Shown one piece after another: positions 1 to 8,473 of a stretch of 64,000 nucleotides of DNA. This DNA is from Marilutibacter chinensis. Its GTDB lineage: Bacteria; Pseudomonadota; Gammaproteobacteria; Xanthomonadales; Xanthomonadaceae. Position numbers and translations under genes: made by a program. Within the stretch, counting starts at the first letter, position 1, and each line of letters opens with the position of its first letter. The notes under the pieces were generated by a model. It was not told where the DNA came from and made no database searches. It saw only the letters and a program-made list of their open reading frames with translations. The DNA lies in contig NZ_JAKJPO010000004.1 in the NCBI RefSeq assembly GCF_021725675.1, positions 1 to 64,000 of the forward strand. The letters are read 5' to 3'.

Positions 1-990
1 GATGCCGTTGCTGGTCAGGTAGTCGTACACCGCGGTCGCGCGACGCTCCGACAGCTTCTGGTTGTACGCATCCGAACCGCACAGGTCGGTGTGACCGGCC
101 ACTTCGACGCGCAGCTCCGGATAGCGCCTCAGGATCTCGGTCGCCTCCGACAGGATCGCCACCGCGTCCGGACGCAGCGTCGACTTGTCGAAGTCGAAGT
201 TCACGCCCTTCAGGTCGATCGTCACCGGCACCGGACAGCCGTCCGGACCGATGGTCTGGCCGGCCTGCGAACCCGGGCACTTGTCGTCGCAGTTGTTGAC
301 GCCGTCGCCGTCGTCGTCCAGGTCCGCACAGCTCGGCTGCGGCGCCGGCGCCGGAGCCACCGGGGCGGTGGGCTCCGGACCCAGCGGGATCACCACGCCG
401 ACCGAAGCCAGCACGTCGCCGAACCAGTCTTCGCCGTCGTTCCTCTCCGGCGGCGGATCATCGTTCAGCAGCTGGGCGCGGGTGTCGTCGATCGCGACCG
501 CGCGATAGGCCAGCTCGGCGCGCATCTTCACGCGGCCCATGTCGCCCTGGATACCGCCACCGAGCTTCAGCGCGGCTGCGCCTTCTTCCTCCTCGAACGG
601 GGAGTCCGGGTTCGGGAAGTTGTCGGTCTCGATCTCCTCGCGCTGGTAGCCCAGACCCATCAGCAGGTAGGGATTCCAGTTGCGGCCTTCCTGGATGAAG
701 TGGCGGCGCGCGTCGAACGAGATGCCGTACTGGCTCCAGTTGAGGTTCTGGTTCTCGTCCCAGTTCGGGTTCTGGTAGTTCAGCTCGCCGTCGATCGACC
801 AGTTCGGAGTGATGAACTTGCCCAGGCCCAGGCTCACGAAGGGCGCATTGCGGGTTTCGCGATCGCTGTCCTGGAGGTTGAAACCAGCGGCACCGGTGAT
901 GTACCAGCGGTCGTCGAAGTCCTGCGCGTTGGCTGCCTGGGCCAGGCCCAGGCCACCCAGCAGGGCGGCGCAGAGGAGTTTCTTATTCAT
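1..990 (-). CDS. OmpA-family outer membrane protein, C-terminus cut by window edge
   Basis: 330 codons are present and the frame is still open at base 1. A signal peptide (MNKKLLCAALLGGLGLAQA, cleavage near ANA) is followed by an outer-membrane beta-barrel domain (roughly residues 23-195). Then comes a Pro/Ala-rich hinge, an Asp-rich calcium-binding-type (TSP3) linker (DLDDDGDGVNNCDDKCPGS), and the start of an OmpA-like peptidoglycan-binding domain with FDFDKSTLRPDA, GHTDLCGSDAYN and LSERRA. The family anchors the outer membrane to peptidoglycan. The ATG at 990 is preceded by AAGGAG at 7 nt. The missing part should be only the last few tens of residues. It stands alone here, divergent from the dioxygenase gene. 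Confidence 0.93.
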   Translation of the reverse strand, partial: MNKKLLCAALLGGLGLAQAANAQDFDDRWYITGAAGFNLQDSDRETRNAPFVSLGLGKFITPNWSIDGELNYQNPNWDENQNLNWSQYGISFDARRHFIQEGRNWNPYLLMGLGYQREEIETDNFPNPDSPFEEEEGAAALKLGGGIQGDMGRVKMRAELAYRAVAIDDTRAQLLNDDPPPERNDGEDWFGDVLASVGVVIPLGPEPTAPVAPAPAPQPSCADLDDDGDGVNNCDDKCPGSQAGQTIGPDGCPVPVTIDLKGVNFDFDKSTLRPDAVAILSEATEILRRYPELRVEVAGHTDLCGSDAYNQKLSERRATAVYDYLTSNGI

Positions 991-1044
991 CTGTTGCTCC
1001 TTGGTTCTATATAAATGTGGAAACACGCGTCTGCGAGGATCCAT

Positions 1045-1058
1045 ACCGTCTGGACGGT
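1045..1058. promoter_or_regulatory. 14-bp palindrome upstream of the OmpA-family gene
   Basis: ACCGTC-TG-GACGGT is a perfect inverted repeat 55 bp upstream of the OmpA-family start codon. It could be an operator or a 5'-UTR hairpin. No convincing sigma70 promoter could be assigned around it. The rest of 991-1391 holds no gene I can support. Confidence 0.3.
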
Positions 1059-1391
1059 CACCCGTGTTCGGACGCCATCGGGGCGCAGAGTAGGCGCGTC
1101 TTCGTGAAAGCGGTGTTAACGCGTATCTAACATTGGCGGCCGCGAATGGCCGAGGCTTAACAGGGGTTCAGGCAGGCGTCCGGGCACTCTGGAGCCACGT
1201 GCCAACGTTCGAACACGCGCACCGAACCCGCGGATACGTGCCGTGACGTCATTGGCGTGCGGATACCGTTCATCGGGACCGTGAGGCACAGGCGTGTGCC
1301 GCACGAGGCGATCGCGGGCATTGCAGGGATGGAACGGACCGGAGCCGGCAGCGGACTTGGCGAAGAGGCGGGACGACCGCACGCTGCTTCC

Positions 1392-2207
1392 ATGGATACC
1401 GCTGAACCGCTGCCACCCCAGATGCCGACTCCGCTGCCTACACTGTTCCTCTCGCACGGCTCGCCGCTGCTGGCGGTGGAGGACTCGGCGGCCGGCCGTT
1501 TCCTCGACAGGCTCGGAGAAATGCTGCCGCGACCGTCGGCAATCGTGGTTGCGTCGGCACATTTCATGTCGGCCACGCCGCTGGTCGGTGGCGATCCGCA
1601 GCCGCGGACGGTCCACGACTTCGGCGGTTTCCCGGAATCGCTGTATGCGATCGCCTATCCCGCTCCCGGGGACCCGACGCTCGCCGCGCGGATCGTGGAG
1701 CGGACAGCCGACGCGGGTATCGGGGTGCGTCTGCGTGCTTCGCACGGGCTCGACCATGGCGTCTGGGTTCCACTGCGGCGGATGTTTCCGGATGCCGACA
1801 TCCCGGTCGTTCCGCTGTCGGTGATGCCGCATGCCGACGCCGCGACGCATCTCGCGCTCGGCCAGGCGCTGGCGCCGCTGCGGGAACAGGGGGTGCTGGT
1901 GATCGGTTCCGGCGGTTTCGTCCACAACCTCGGCGATCTGGACTTCTCCAATGCCGCCGCACCGGTACCTGGGTGGGCTCGCGAGTTCGGCGACTGGATG
2001 CGGGAGAGGATCACCGCGCGCGACTGGACCGCCCTGCTCGACTGGCAGGCATCGGCGCCGAACGCACGCCGCGCGCACCCGACCGTCGAGCACCTGATGC
2101 CCTTGTTCGTCGCGATCGGCGCGGCCGGCGCCTCACCGCTGCCGCAAGCGCTGCACCGCTCGCATGAATATGGTTCGCTGGCGCTGGATGCCTACGCATT
2201 CGCCTGA
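1392..2207 (+). CDS. LigB/DODA-family extradiol ring-cleavage dioxygenase (YgiD-like)
   Basis: A 271-residue class III extradiol dioxygenase of the 4,5-DOPA dioxygenase/YgiD type. These enzymes use one metal ion bound by histidines to open catecholic rings; the true substrate is unknown here. Visible family marks are LFLSHGSP (H22), SAHF (H57), HDFGGFP, SHGLDHGVWVPL, GGFVHNLGD (H178) and H234; H22, H57, H178 and H234 correspond to the expected metal ligands. The ATG at 1392 gives normal family length. An in-frame start at 1257 would add 45 unrelated residues, and an ATG at 1422 is also possible. The gene is convergent with the LysR gene, which often sits beside this family. Confidence 0.88.
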   Translation: MDTAEPLPPQMPTPLPTLFLSHGSPLLAVEDSAAGRFLDRLGEMLPRPSAIVVASAHFMSATPLVGGDPQPRTVHDFGGFPESLYAIAYPAPGDPTLAARIVERTADAGIGVRLRASHGLDHGVWVPLRRMFPDADIPVVPLSVMPHADAATHLALGQALAPLREQGVLVIGSGGFVHNLGDLDFSNAAAPVPGWAREFGDWMRERITARDWTALLDWQASAPNARRAHPTVEHLMPLFVAIGAAGASPLPQALHRSHEYGSLALDAYAFA

Positions 2208-2222
2208 GCGCCTGCCCGCGCT

Positions 2223-3149
2223 CTAGGCGAGACAGGGAGCGTCGCGTTCCCACGGCGGTTCCCGGCCGAGACGGTCGACCAGAAAGTCGACGAAGGCACG
2301 CACCCGCGGCGGCACCAGACGGCGCTGCGGCATCACCGCATAGATGCCGCTGCCGTCGTTGCCGAACTGCGGCAGCACCCGGACCAGGCGCCCGGCACAC
2401 AGATCCTCGTGCACGTGCCAGGTCGAATGCAGGGCGATGCCGAGCCCGGCAACCGCGGCATCGCGCAGCGCCTCGCCGAAGTTGGATTCGAAGCGACCGC
2501 GCACGCGCACCGTGATCTCGCCTCCGCCCGCATCGCCGAGCCGCCAGACGTCCTGGCGCCCCTGGCGGCCGACCAGCAACAGGCAGTCGTGTCCGGCCAG
2601 TTCGGCCGGCGTGCGCGGCGTCCCGTGTCGTTGCAGGTATTCCGGCGACGCGCACAGCAGGCGGACGTTGTCGGCCAGCCGGCGGGCGACCAGTTGCGAG
2701 TCCTCCAGCTGACCGATCCGGATCGCCAGGTCGAAGCCCGCGCTGACCAGGTCGACGACCTCGTCGGTCAGATTGAGGCTGAGGGTCACCCGCGGATGCA
2801 GGGCCATGAACTCGGCCAGCAACGGCGAAAGGTACTGGCGGCCGAACGAGGCCGACGCGGTGACCCGCAACATGCCGGCGACCTCGGTACCACCCTGGCG
2901 CAGGTTGCTGGTCAGGGAGTCGAGCTCGTCGACCAGCGCGCGGCCGCGCTCGGCCAGCGCCAGGCCCTCGGGCGTCGGATGCAGCCGGCGGGTCGTGCGA
3001 TGGAGCAGGCGCACGCCGAGCTCGCTTTCCAGCCGTTTCAGCCGCTGGCTGGCGACCGCAACCGACAGGTCCAGGCTGCGCGCGGCCGCGCTGATCGAGC
3101 CCAGATCGAGCACCCTCAGGAACAGCTGGATGTCGTCGACGCGGTCCAT
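2223..3149 (-). CDS. LysR-family transcriptional regulator
   Basis: 308 residues. An N-terminal winged helix-turn-helix (MDRVDDIQLFLRV, then SISAAARSLDLSVAVASQRL and LGVRLLHRTTRRL) is followed by a LysR substrate-binding domain. The pattern is that of the CrgA/AaeR-like subgroup that controls a divergent transporter or oxidoreductase. The ATG at 3149 fits the family; an upstream TTG at 3206 would add 19 unusual residues. It is divergent from the MFS transporter, with 95 bp between starts, and convergent with the dioxygenase. It probably controls the exporter and perhaps the genes behind it (inference from arrangement). Confidence 0.93.
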   Translation of the reverse strand: MDRVDDIQLFLRVLDLGSISAAARSLDLSVAVASQRLKRLESELGVRLLHRTTRRLHPTPEGLALAERGRALVDELDSLTSNLRQGGTEVAGMLRVTASASFGRQYLSPLLAEFMALHPRVTLSLNLTDEVVDLVSAGFDLAIRIGQLEDSQLVARRLADNVRLLCASPEYLQRHGTPRTPAELAGHDCLLLVGRQGRQDVWRLGDAGGGEITVRVRGRFESNFGEALRDAAVAGLGIALHSTWHVHEDLCAGRLVRVLPQFGNDGSGIYAVMPQRRLVPPRVRAFVDFLVDRLGREPPWERDAPCLA

Positions 3150-3244
3150 ATTCAATTGAATCTTGAAAGTAATTATGGATTTTGGCCATTTCTGAAGAAT
3201 ATTCAACGGCCTAGGCTGGCGGCTCTTTTCAGGATCCGCCCGCG
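3150..3244. promoter_or_regulatory. Divergent LysR/MFS promoter region with inverted repeats
   Basis: A strikingly AT-rich stretch in GC-rich surroundings, between the LysR and MFS start codons. It contains the perfect palindrome TTCAATTGAA (3151-3160), a following TCTTGAA, and a second palindrome GAATATTC (3197-3204) about 45 bp away. Paired AT-rich dyads are what LysR regulators usually bind at divergent promoters. Exact -35/-10 boxes could not be assigned. Confidence 0.5.
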
Positions 3245-4468
3245 ATGCCCGTCTCTCCCACCCCCACCACCCGCCTGCCGATCGCGCTGTACGCGCTGAC
3301 CGCGGGCTCGTTCGGCATCGGCTGCGCCGAATTCGTGATCATGGGCCTGCTGCTACAGGTCGCCGCCGACCTGCAGGTATCTATCGCGGCCGCCGGACTG
3401 CTGGTGTCCGGCTACGCGCTGGGGGTGTTCGTCGGCGCGCCGGTGCTGACCCTGCTGACCCGGCGGATGCCGCGCAAGGCGGTGCTGCTGGCGCTGATGG
3501 TGATCTACACGGTCGGCAACGCCGCCTGCGCGCTGGCGCCCGACTACGCGAGCCTGATGGCCGCGCGGGTGCTGACGTCGCTGACCCACGGCACCTTCTT
3601 CGGCGTCGGCGCGGTGGTCGCGACGGGGCTGGTGCCGGCCGAGCGCCGGGCCTCGGCGATCTCGATCATGTTCGCCGGCCTGACTCTGGCGACCCTGCTG
3701 GGGATGCCCGCGGGCGCCTGGCTGGGCCTGCACCTGGGCTGGCGCTCGACATTCTGGGCGATGGTCGCGATCGGTCTGGTTTCGTTGGCGGTGATCGCGC
3801 TGTGGGTGCCCCGCAGCCGCGGCGAGGCGGCCGCCGTGCCGCTGCGCGAGGAGCTGGCGACGATGGCACGGCCGCAGGTCCTGATCGGGCTGGCGATGAC
3901 GATGCTCGGCTTCGCCGGCGTATTCACCGTGATCACCTACATCCAGCCGATGCTGACGGGGTTGGCCGGCATGTCGGAAGCCGCCGTTTCGCCGGTGTTG
4001 CTGGTGTTCGGCGGCGGCATGGTCGTCGGCAACCTGCTCGGCGGGCGCTGGACCGACCGTCGCCCCACTCCCGCCCTGCTCGGCAGTCTGCTGCTGCTCG
4101 CCGTAGTGCTCGGCGCGATGAGCTTCGCGCTGCGCTCGCCGGTCGCGATGGTCGCCTTCACCGGCCTGCTCGGGATCGCCGCGTTCGCGACCGTGTCGCC
4201 GTTGCAGTTGCGGGTGCTGCGCTTCGCCGAGGGCGCGGGGCAGAACCTGGCGTCGAGTTTCAACATCGCCGCTTTCAACCTCGGCAACGCCGCCGGCGCC
4301 TGGCTCGGCGGGATGGTCATCGAGCACGGTCCAGGGCTGGCCGCGGTGACCTGGGTCGCGGCGCTGGTCACCCTCGCCGGGCTGGCGATGGCGATCTGGA
4401 GCGTGCGGCTGGAGGCGGGCCGCGACCGCGCCGCGCTGCCGACCGGCTGCATGCCGGAGCAGGCCTGA
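3245..4468 (+). CDS. MFS transporter, DHA1 family (AraJ/YdhP-like)
   Basis: 407 residues with about 12 hydrophobic membrane segments. The N-terminus (ALTAGSFGIGCAEFVIMGLL) and the loop after segment 2 (TRRMPRKAVL) are typical of the drug:H+ antiporter-1 AraJ/YdhP/NepI group. Members export sugars, nucleosides or small toxic compounds; the substrate here cannot be told. Start ATG at 3245, immediately after the divergent control region shared with the LysR gene. It is followed at 69 bp by the esterase gene on the same strand, so 3245-7963 may be one transcript. Confidence 0.9.
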   Translation: MPVSPTPTTRLPIALYALTAGSFGIGCAEFVIMGLLLQVAADLQVSIAAAGLLVSGYALGVFVGAPVLTLLTRRMPRKAVLLALMVIYTVGNAACALAPDYASLMAARVLTSLTHGTFFGVGAVVATGLVPAERRASAISIMFAGLTLATLLGMPAGAWLGLHLGWRSTFWAMVAIGLVSLAVIALWVPRSRGEAAAVPLREELATMARPQVLIGLAMTMLGFAGVFTVITYIQPMLTGLAGMSEAAVSPVLLVFGGGMVVGNLLGGRWTDRRPTPALLGSLLLLAVVLGAMSFALRSPVAMVAFTGLLGIAAFATVSPLQLRVLRFAEGAGQNLASSFNIAAFNLGNAAGAWLGGMVIEHGPGLAAVTWVAALVTLAGLAMAIWSVRLEAGRDRAALPTGCMPEQA

Positions 4469-4537
4469 AACGTGCCCGCGCCGCGTCCACGCCTCTCTCT
4501 GAATTCAAACCCCACTTCGAACGGAGATCGATTCGAC

Positions 4538-5806
4538 ATGTCCACGCCCTCTTCCTCCTGGCGCAGGCGGTTCGCCGCACCGCTCGCCGCCCTGCTGCTC
4601 GCGATCGCCCTGCCGCTGCAGGCGGCCGAACCGGTCGCGCCGACCTGGACCGCGACCTGGACCGCCAGCCCGCAGCCACGCTGGGACGGCGAGTTCGCGC
4701 TGCCGACGAACCTCCCGTTCCAGTTCTGGGACCAGACCGTGCGCCAGGTCGCGCGGGTCAGCATCGGCGGCGAGCGCGTCCGCGTGCTGCTGTCCAACCG
4801 CTATGGCGATCGCCCGCTGCGGATCGGCGCCGCGCACGTGGCGCTGGCCGGTACCGGCGGCACCGTCGTCGCCGGCAGCGATCGCACGTTGACGTTCGGC
4901 GGTGCGGAGGAGGTCGTCATTCCGCCCGGCGCGCCGATGCTCAGCGATCCGGTCGAGCTCGACGTCGCCGCGCTGTCGCGGGTCTCGGTCAGCCTGTACC
5001 TGCCGGAACCGACGCCGCCGTCGACCTTCCACTGGGACGCGCGCCAGACCGCCCACGTCGGTGCCGGTGACCAGACCGGTGCGGCGGCGATGAAAACCGA
5101 CACGACGTTGACCACCCGGGTGTTCCTGTCCGCGATCCTGGTCGAGACCCCTGCGGAAACCCGGACCGTGGTCGCGTTCGGCGACTCGATCACCGACGGC
5201 AACATGGCCAGCATCGATGCCGACACGCGCTGGCCCGACGTGCTGGCCGGCCGCCTCGCCGATCGCGGCATCGCCGTGCTCAACGCCGGCATCTCCGGCG
5301 CCCGCGTGCTCGGCGACCGGATGGGCGGGAACGCGCTGGCCCGCTTCGACCACGACGTGCTCGCCCAGCCCGGCGTCGACAGCGTGGTCGTGCTGATGGG
5401 AATCAACGACATCGCCTGGCACGGCACACCGCTCGCGGTCGACGACGCCCCGGTCACGGCAGAGGCGCTGATCGCCGGCTACCGCCAGTTGATCGCCCGC
5501 GCCCGTGCACGCGGCGTGCGCATCGTCGGTGCGACCCTGACGCCGTTCGAGGGCGCCCTGGATGCGACACCGATGCGCGGCTATTACGACAGCGACAAGG
5601 AGCGCATCCGCCAGCAGGTCAACGCCTGGATCCGCGACGGCGGCGAATTCGATGCGGTGATCGACTTCGACGCGATCCTGCGCGACCCGTCGCGGCCGAC
5701 ACGGATGCGGCCCGCCTACGACTCCGGCGATCACCTGCACCCGGGCGATGCCGGCTACCGCGCGATGGCCGAAGCGATCGACATTGGCGCCCTGCTCGGC
5801 GATTGA
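4538..5806 (+). CDS. Secreted SGNH/GDSL-family esterase
   Basis: 422 residues. A signal peptide (RRRFAAPLAALLLAIALPLQA) exports the protein. The C-terminal half is an SGNH hydrolase: block I GDSITDG with nucleophile Ser217, block III GIND (Asn290), and the catalytic DHLH pair Asp398/His401. The N-terminal half (about residues 30-200) is the beta-rich domain common in this subgroup of plant-cell-wall or sugar-ester esterases. The ATG at 4538 follows CGGAG; an upstream in-frame GTG at 4472 would bury the signal peptide. The natural ester is unknown. Confidence 0.9.
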   Translation: MSTPSSSWRRRFAAPLAALLLAIALPLQAAEPVAPTWTATWTASPQPRWDGEFALPTNLPFQFWDQTVRQVARVSIGGERVRVLLSNRYGDRPLRIGAAHVALAGTGGTVVAGSDRTLTFGGAEEVVIPPGAPMLSDPVELDVAALSRVSVSLYLPEPTPPSTFHWDARQTAHVGAGDQTGAAAMKTDTTLTTRVFLSAILVETPAETRTVVAFGDSITDGNMASIDADTRWPDVLAGRLADRGIAVLNAGISGARVLGDRMGGNALARFDHDVLAQPGVDSVVVLMGINDIAWHGTPLAVDDAPVTAEALIAGYRQLIARARARGVRIVGATLTPFEGALDATPMRGYYDSDKERIRQQVNAWIRDGGEFDAVIDFDAILRDPSRPTRMRPAYDSGDHLHPGDAGYRAMAEAIDIGALLGD

Positions 5807-5853
5807 CAGGCCCGCGCGCGCATACCCCCGACACTCTCAACGAGGATCATTCG

Positions 5854-6879
5854 ATGGAATACCGTTTTCTCGGCCGCTCGGGCTTCAAGGTCCCGGCACT
5901 GAGCTTCGGCACAGGTACCTTCGGCGGCAAGGGCGAGCTGTTCGCCGCGTGGGGCGACACCGACGCGAAACAGGCGCGCCGCCTGGTCGACATCTGCCTG
6001 GACGCCGGCCTGAACATGTTCGACAGCGCCGACGTCTATTCCGGCGGCGAGGCCGAGCGCATCCTCGGCGAGGCGATCAAGGGCCGCCGCGACCAGGCGC
6101 TGGTGTCGACCAAGGCCACCTTCCGCTTCGACGACGGCCCGAACAGCGCCGGTTCCTCGCGCTTCCACCTGATCAACGCCGTCGACGCGGCGTTGAAGCG
6201 ACTGGGCACCGACTACGTCGACCTGTTCCAGTTGCACGGCTTCGACGCGATGACGCCGGTCGAAGAGACGCTGTCCACGCTCGACGACCTGGTCCGCGCC
6301 GGCAAGATCCGCTACCTGGGCGTGTCCAACTTCTCCGGCTGGCACCTGATGAAGTCGCTCGCCGCGGCCGAACGCCATGGCTGGAGCCGCTACGTCGCCA
6401 ACCAGACCTACTATTCGCTGATCGGCCGCGACTACGAATGGGAGCTGATGCCGCTGGGCCTGGACCAGGGCGTCGGCGCGGTGGTGTGGAGCCCGCTGGG
6501 CTGGGGCCGCCTGACCGGCAGAATCCGCCGCGGCCAGCCGCGACCGGAGGTCAGCCGGCTGCCGGGCAGTGCCGATTACGGTCCACCGGTCGATGAGGAG
6601 TACCTGTACCGGGTCGTCGATGCGCTCGACGAGATCGCCGCCGAAACCGGCAGGAGCGTGCCGCAGGTCGCGCTGAACTGGCTGCTGCAGCGGCCGACCG
6701 TGTCGACGGTGGTGATCGGCGCGCGCAACGAGGAGCAGCTGAAACAGAACCTCGGCGCGGTCGGCTGGAACCTGAGCCCGGAGCAGGTCGCCCGCCTGGA
6801 CGCCGCCAGTGCGGTGACCCTGCCGTACCCGTACTGGCACCAGCGCGGCTTCGCCGAGCGCAATCCGGCGCCGGTCTGA
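5854..6879 (+). CDS. Aldo/keto reductase (YajO/Kv-beta type)
   Basis: 341-residue NADPH-dependent (beta/alpha)8 oxidoreductase that reduces aldehydes and ketones. The tetrad is visible: Asp57 and Tyr62 in FDSADVYSGG, Lys87 in STKATF, and His128 in LHGFD. GVSNFSGW and VVIGARNEEQL are family cofactor-binding segments. The ATG at 5854 has GAGG 9 nt upstream. It lies 47 bp after the esterase and 64 bp before the alcohol dehydrogenase-like gene, suggesting co-transcription. Confidence 0.93.
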   Translation: MEYRFLGRSGFKVPALSFGTGTFGGKGELFAAWGDTDAKQARRLVDICLDAGLNMFDSADVYSGGEAERILGEAIKGRRDQALVSTKATFRFDDGPNSAGSSRFHLINAVDAALKRLGTDYVDLFQLHGFDAMTPVEETLSTLDDLVRAGKIRYLGVSNFSGWHLMKSLAAAERHGWSRYVANQTYYSLIGRDYEWELMPLGLDQGVGAVVWSPLGWGRLTGRIRRGQPRPEVSRLPGSADYGPPVDEEYLYRVVDALDEIAAETGRSVPQVALNWLLQRPTVSTVVIGARNEEQLKQNLGAVGWNLSPEQVARLDAASAVTLPYPYWHQRGFAERNPAPV

Positions 6880-6943
6880 CGCACCTCAACTCCCTTGCCG
6901 CGCCGGCATTCCGGCGCCCCCGCCATCCAAGGACATGCTTCCG

Positions 6944-7963
6944 ATGAAAGCCGTCGCCCTCACCCGCTATCTTCCCATCGACGACCCCGCCTCGCTGCAG
7001 GACTTCGACCTGCCCGAGCCGCCGGCGCCGGCCGGCCACGACATCCTGGTCCGGGTGTCGGCGGTGTCGGTCAATCCGGTCGATACCAAGGTCCGTTCAC
7101 CGAAGGACAAGGTCGAGGAGACACCGCGCATCCTCGGCTACGACGCCTGCGGCATCGTCGAGGCGGTCGGCGACGCGGTCTCGCGCTTCAAGCCCGGCGA
7201 CCGCGTCTACTACGCCGGCGACTTCAGCCGCCCGGGCAGCAATGCCGAGCTGCAACTGGTCGATTCGCGGGTGACCGGCCACGCGCCGCGCACGCTCGAC
7301 GACGGCCAGGCCGCGGCGCTGCCGCTGGTTGCGATAACCGCCTGGGAGCTGCTGTTCCAGCGCATGCCCTACGACAGCGGGAACGGTGGCGCCGGCAAGT
7401 CGCTGCTGGTGATCGCCGGCGCTGGCGGAGTCGGCTCGATCGCGATCCAGCTCGCGCGCCGCGCCGGCTTCACCGTGATCGCGACCGCGTCGCGCGAAGA
7501 CTCCGCCCAGTGGTGCAGGGCGATGGGCGCGCACCATGTCGTCAATCATCGCGAACCGCTGGCGCCGCAGCTGAAGACGCTGGGTTTCGACACGGTCGAC
7601 GCGGCGATCAACCTCGCCGACACCGTCGCGTACTGGGACGTGCTCGGCGGACTGCTCGCGCCGCAGGGCCATGTCGGGCTGATCGTGGAGCCGAGCGCAC
7701 CGCTGCATATCGGCGATCCTTACAAGATGAAGTGCATCGGCATCCACTGGGAGATGATGTTCGCGCGCCCGGTGCTGAAGACGCCCGACATCGACGAACA
7801 GGGCCGGATCCTCGATCGGATCGCCGCCCTGGTCGATGCGGGCGAACTGAAAAGCATCCAACGCGATGCGCTGAAGCCGATCGACGCCGCCAACCTGCGC
7901 GAGGCGCATCGCCGGCTCGAGTCGGGCGCGACGACCGGCAAGCTGGTACTGAGCGGCTGGTAA
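6944..7963 (+). CDS. Zinc-type alcohol dehydrogenase-like / quinone oxidoreductase-family protein
   Basis: 339 residues of the medium-chain dehydrogenase/reductase family, most like the zinc-binding alcohol dehydrogenase-like group related to quinone oxidoreductases. An N-terminal GroES-like fold (LGYDACGIVEAVG, GDRVYYAG) is followed by a Rossmann domain with nucleotide-binding IAGAGGVGSIAIQLAR. No structural zinc Cys cluster is seen, so a zinc-free NADPH quinone or enone reductase is plausible. The ATG at 6944 has AAGGA 10 nt upstream; the ATG at 6935 is too close to that site. The MerR gene follows at 81 bp. Confidence 0.88.
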   Translation: MKAVALTRYLPIDDPASLQDFDLPEPPAPAGHDILVRVSAVSVNPVDTKVRSPKDKVEETPRILGYDACGIVEAVGDAVSRFKPGDRVYYAGDFSRPGSNAELQLVDSRVTGHAPRTLDDGQAAALPLVAITAWELLFQRMPYDSGNGGAGKSLLVIAGAGGVGSIAIQLARRAGFTVIATASREDSAQWCRAMGAHHVVNHREPLAPQLKTLGFDTVDAAINLADTVAYWDVLGGLLAPQGHVGLIVEPSAPLHIGDPYKMKCIGIHWEMMFARPVLKTPDIDEQGRILDRIAALVDAGELKSIQRDALKPIDAANLREAHRRLESGATTGKLVLSGW

Positions 7964-8044
7964 GCCGTTTTCGCAGGGCCAGGGGCACAAGGGCGACAGC
8001 GCTGCTACATTCCGCACCTGGGCACGGCGGCAGGAGAACATGCG

Positions 8045-8419
8045 GTGAACGTCAAGGAGTTTTCCAGCCGGGTGGGCATCAGTCCGCACACCGTCCGCTA
8101 CTACGAAAAGATCGGACTGTTGCGCGATGTCCACCGCCTTGCCAATGGTCACCGCGATTTCTCCGAGAAAGACATCGCGTGGATCGGCTTCGTGCAGAGG
8201 CTGAAGGACACCGGGATGCCACTGGAGCAGATCCACCTCTACGCCGACCTCAGGGGCGAAGGAGCATCGACCCTGAAGGAACGGCACGACCTGCTCGAAC
8301 GCCATGCCGCTGCGCTGGAGCAAAGCGTCGCCGAACAGTACCGCCACCTGGACAGACTCCGCGAGAAGATCGCGCTCTATCGGGCGGCGATGGACGGGCA
8401 TGAAACGCACTTGACTTAG
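8045..8419 (+). CDS. MerR-family transcriptional regulator (AdhR/NmlR-like)
   Basis: 124 residues. An N-terminal MerR helix-turn-helix (ISPHTVRYYEKIGLL, then NGHRDFSEKDIAWI) precedes a long C-terminal dimerisation coiled coil. No C-terminal cysteine pair for metal sensing is present, so it fits the electrophile/aldehyde-responsive AdhR/NmlR branch rather than the metal sensors. It uses a GTG start at 8045 with AGGAGA 6 nt upstream; the nearby ATG at 8040 hits a stop after two codons. A MerR-type operator overlaps its own stop codon. Confidence 0.9.
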   Translation: MNVKEFSSRVGISPHTVRYYEKIGLLRDVHRLANGHRDFSEKDIAWIGFVQRLKDTGMPLEQIHLYADLRGEGASTLKERHDLLERHAAALEQSVAEQYRHLDRLREKIALYRAAMDGHETHLT

Positions 8420-8441
8420 AGTCGACTCCAACCCGCAAGCT
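8411..8441 (+). promoter_or_regulatory. MerR-type promoter/operator overlapping the merR stop codon
   Basis: -35 TTGACT (8411-8416) is followed by a 19-bp spacer and a weak -10 CAAGCT (8436-8441). The spacer is centred on the perfect dyad GAGTCGACTC (8419-8428), extended with flanking TT/AA. Overlong 19-20 bp spacers with a central dyad are the hallmark of MerR-activated promoters, and CTTGACTT..AGT..ACT closely resembles the AdhR/NmlR consensus. It starts inside the last merR codons and would drive the downstream decarboxylase-like gene. Confidence 0.7.
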
Positions 8442-8473
8442 CCCGTCGAACATATCGGCAGGAGCAAGGTCCC

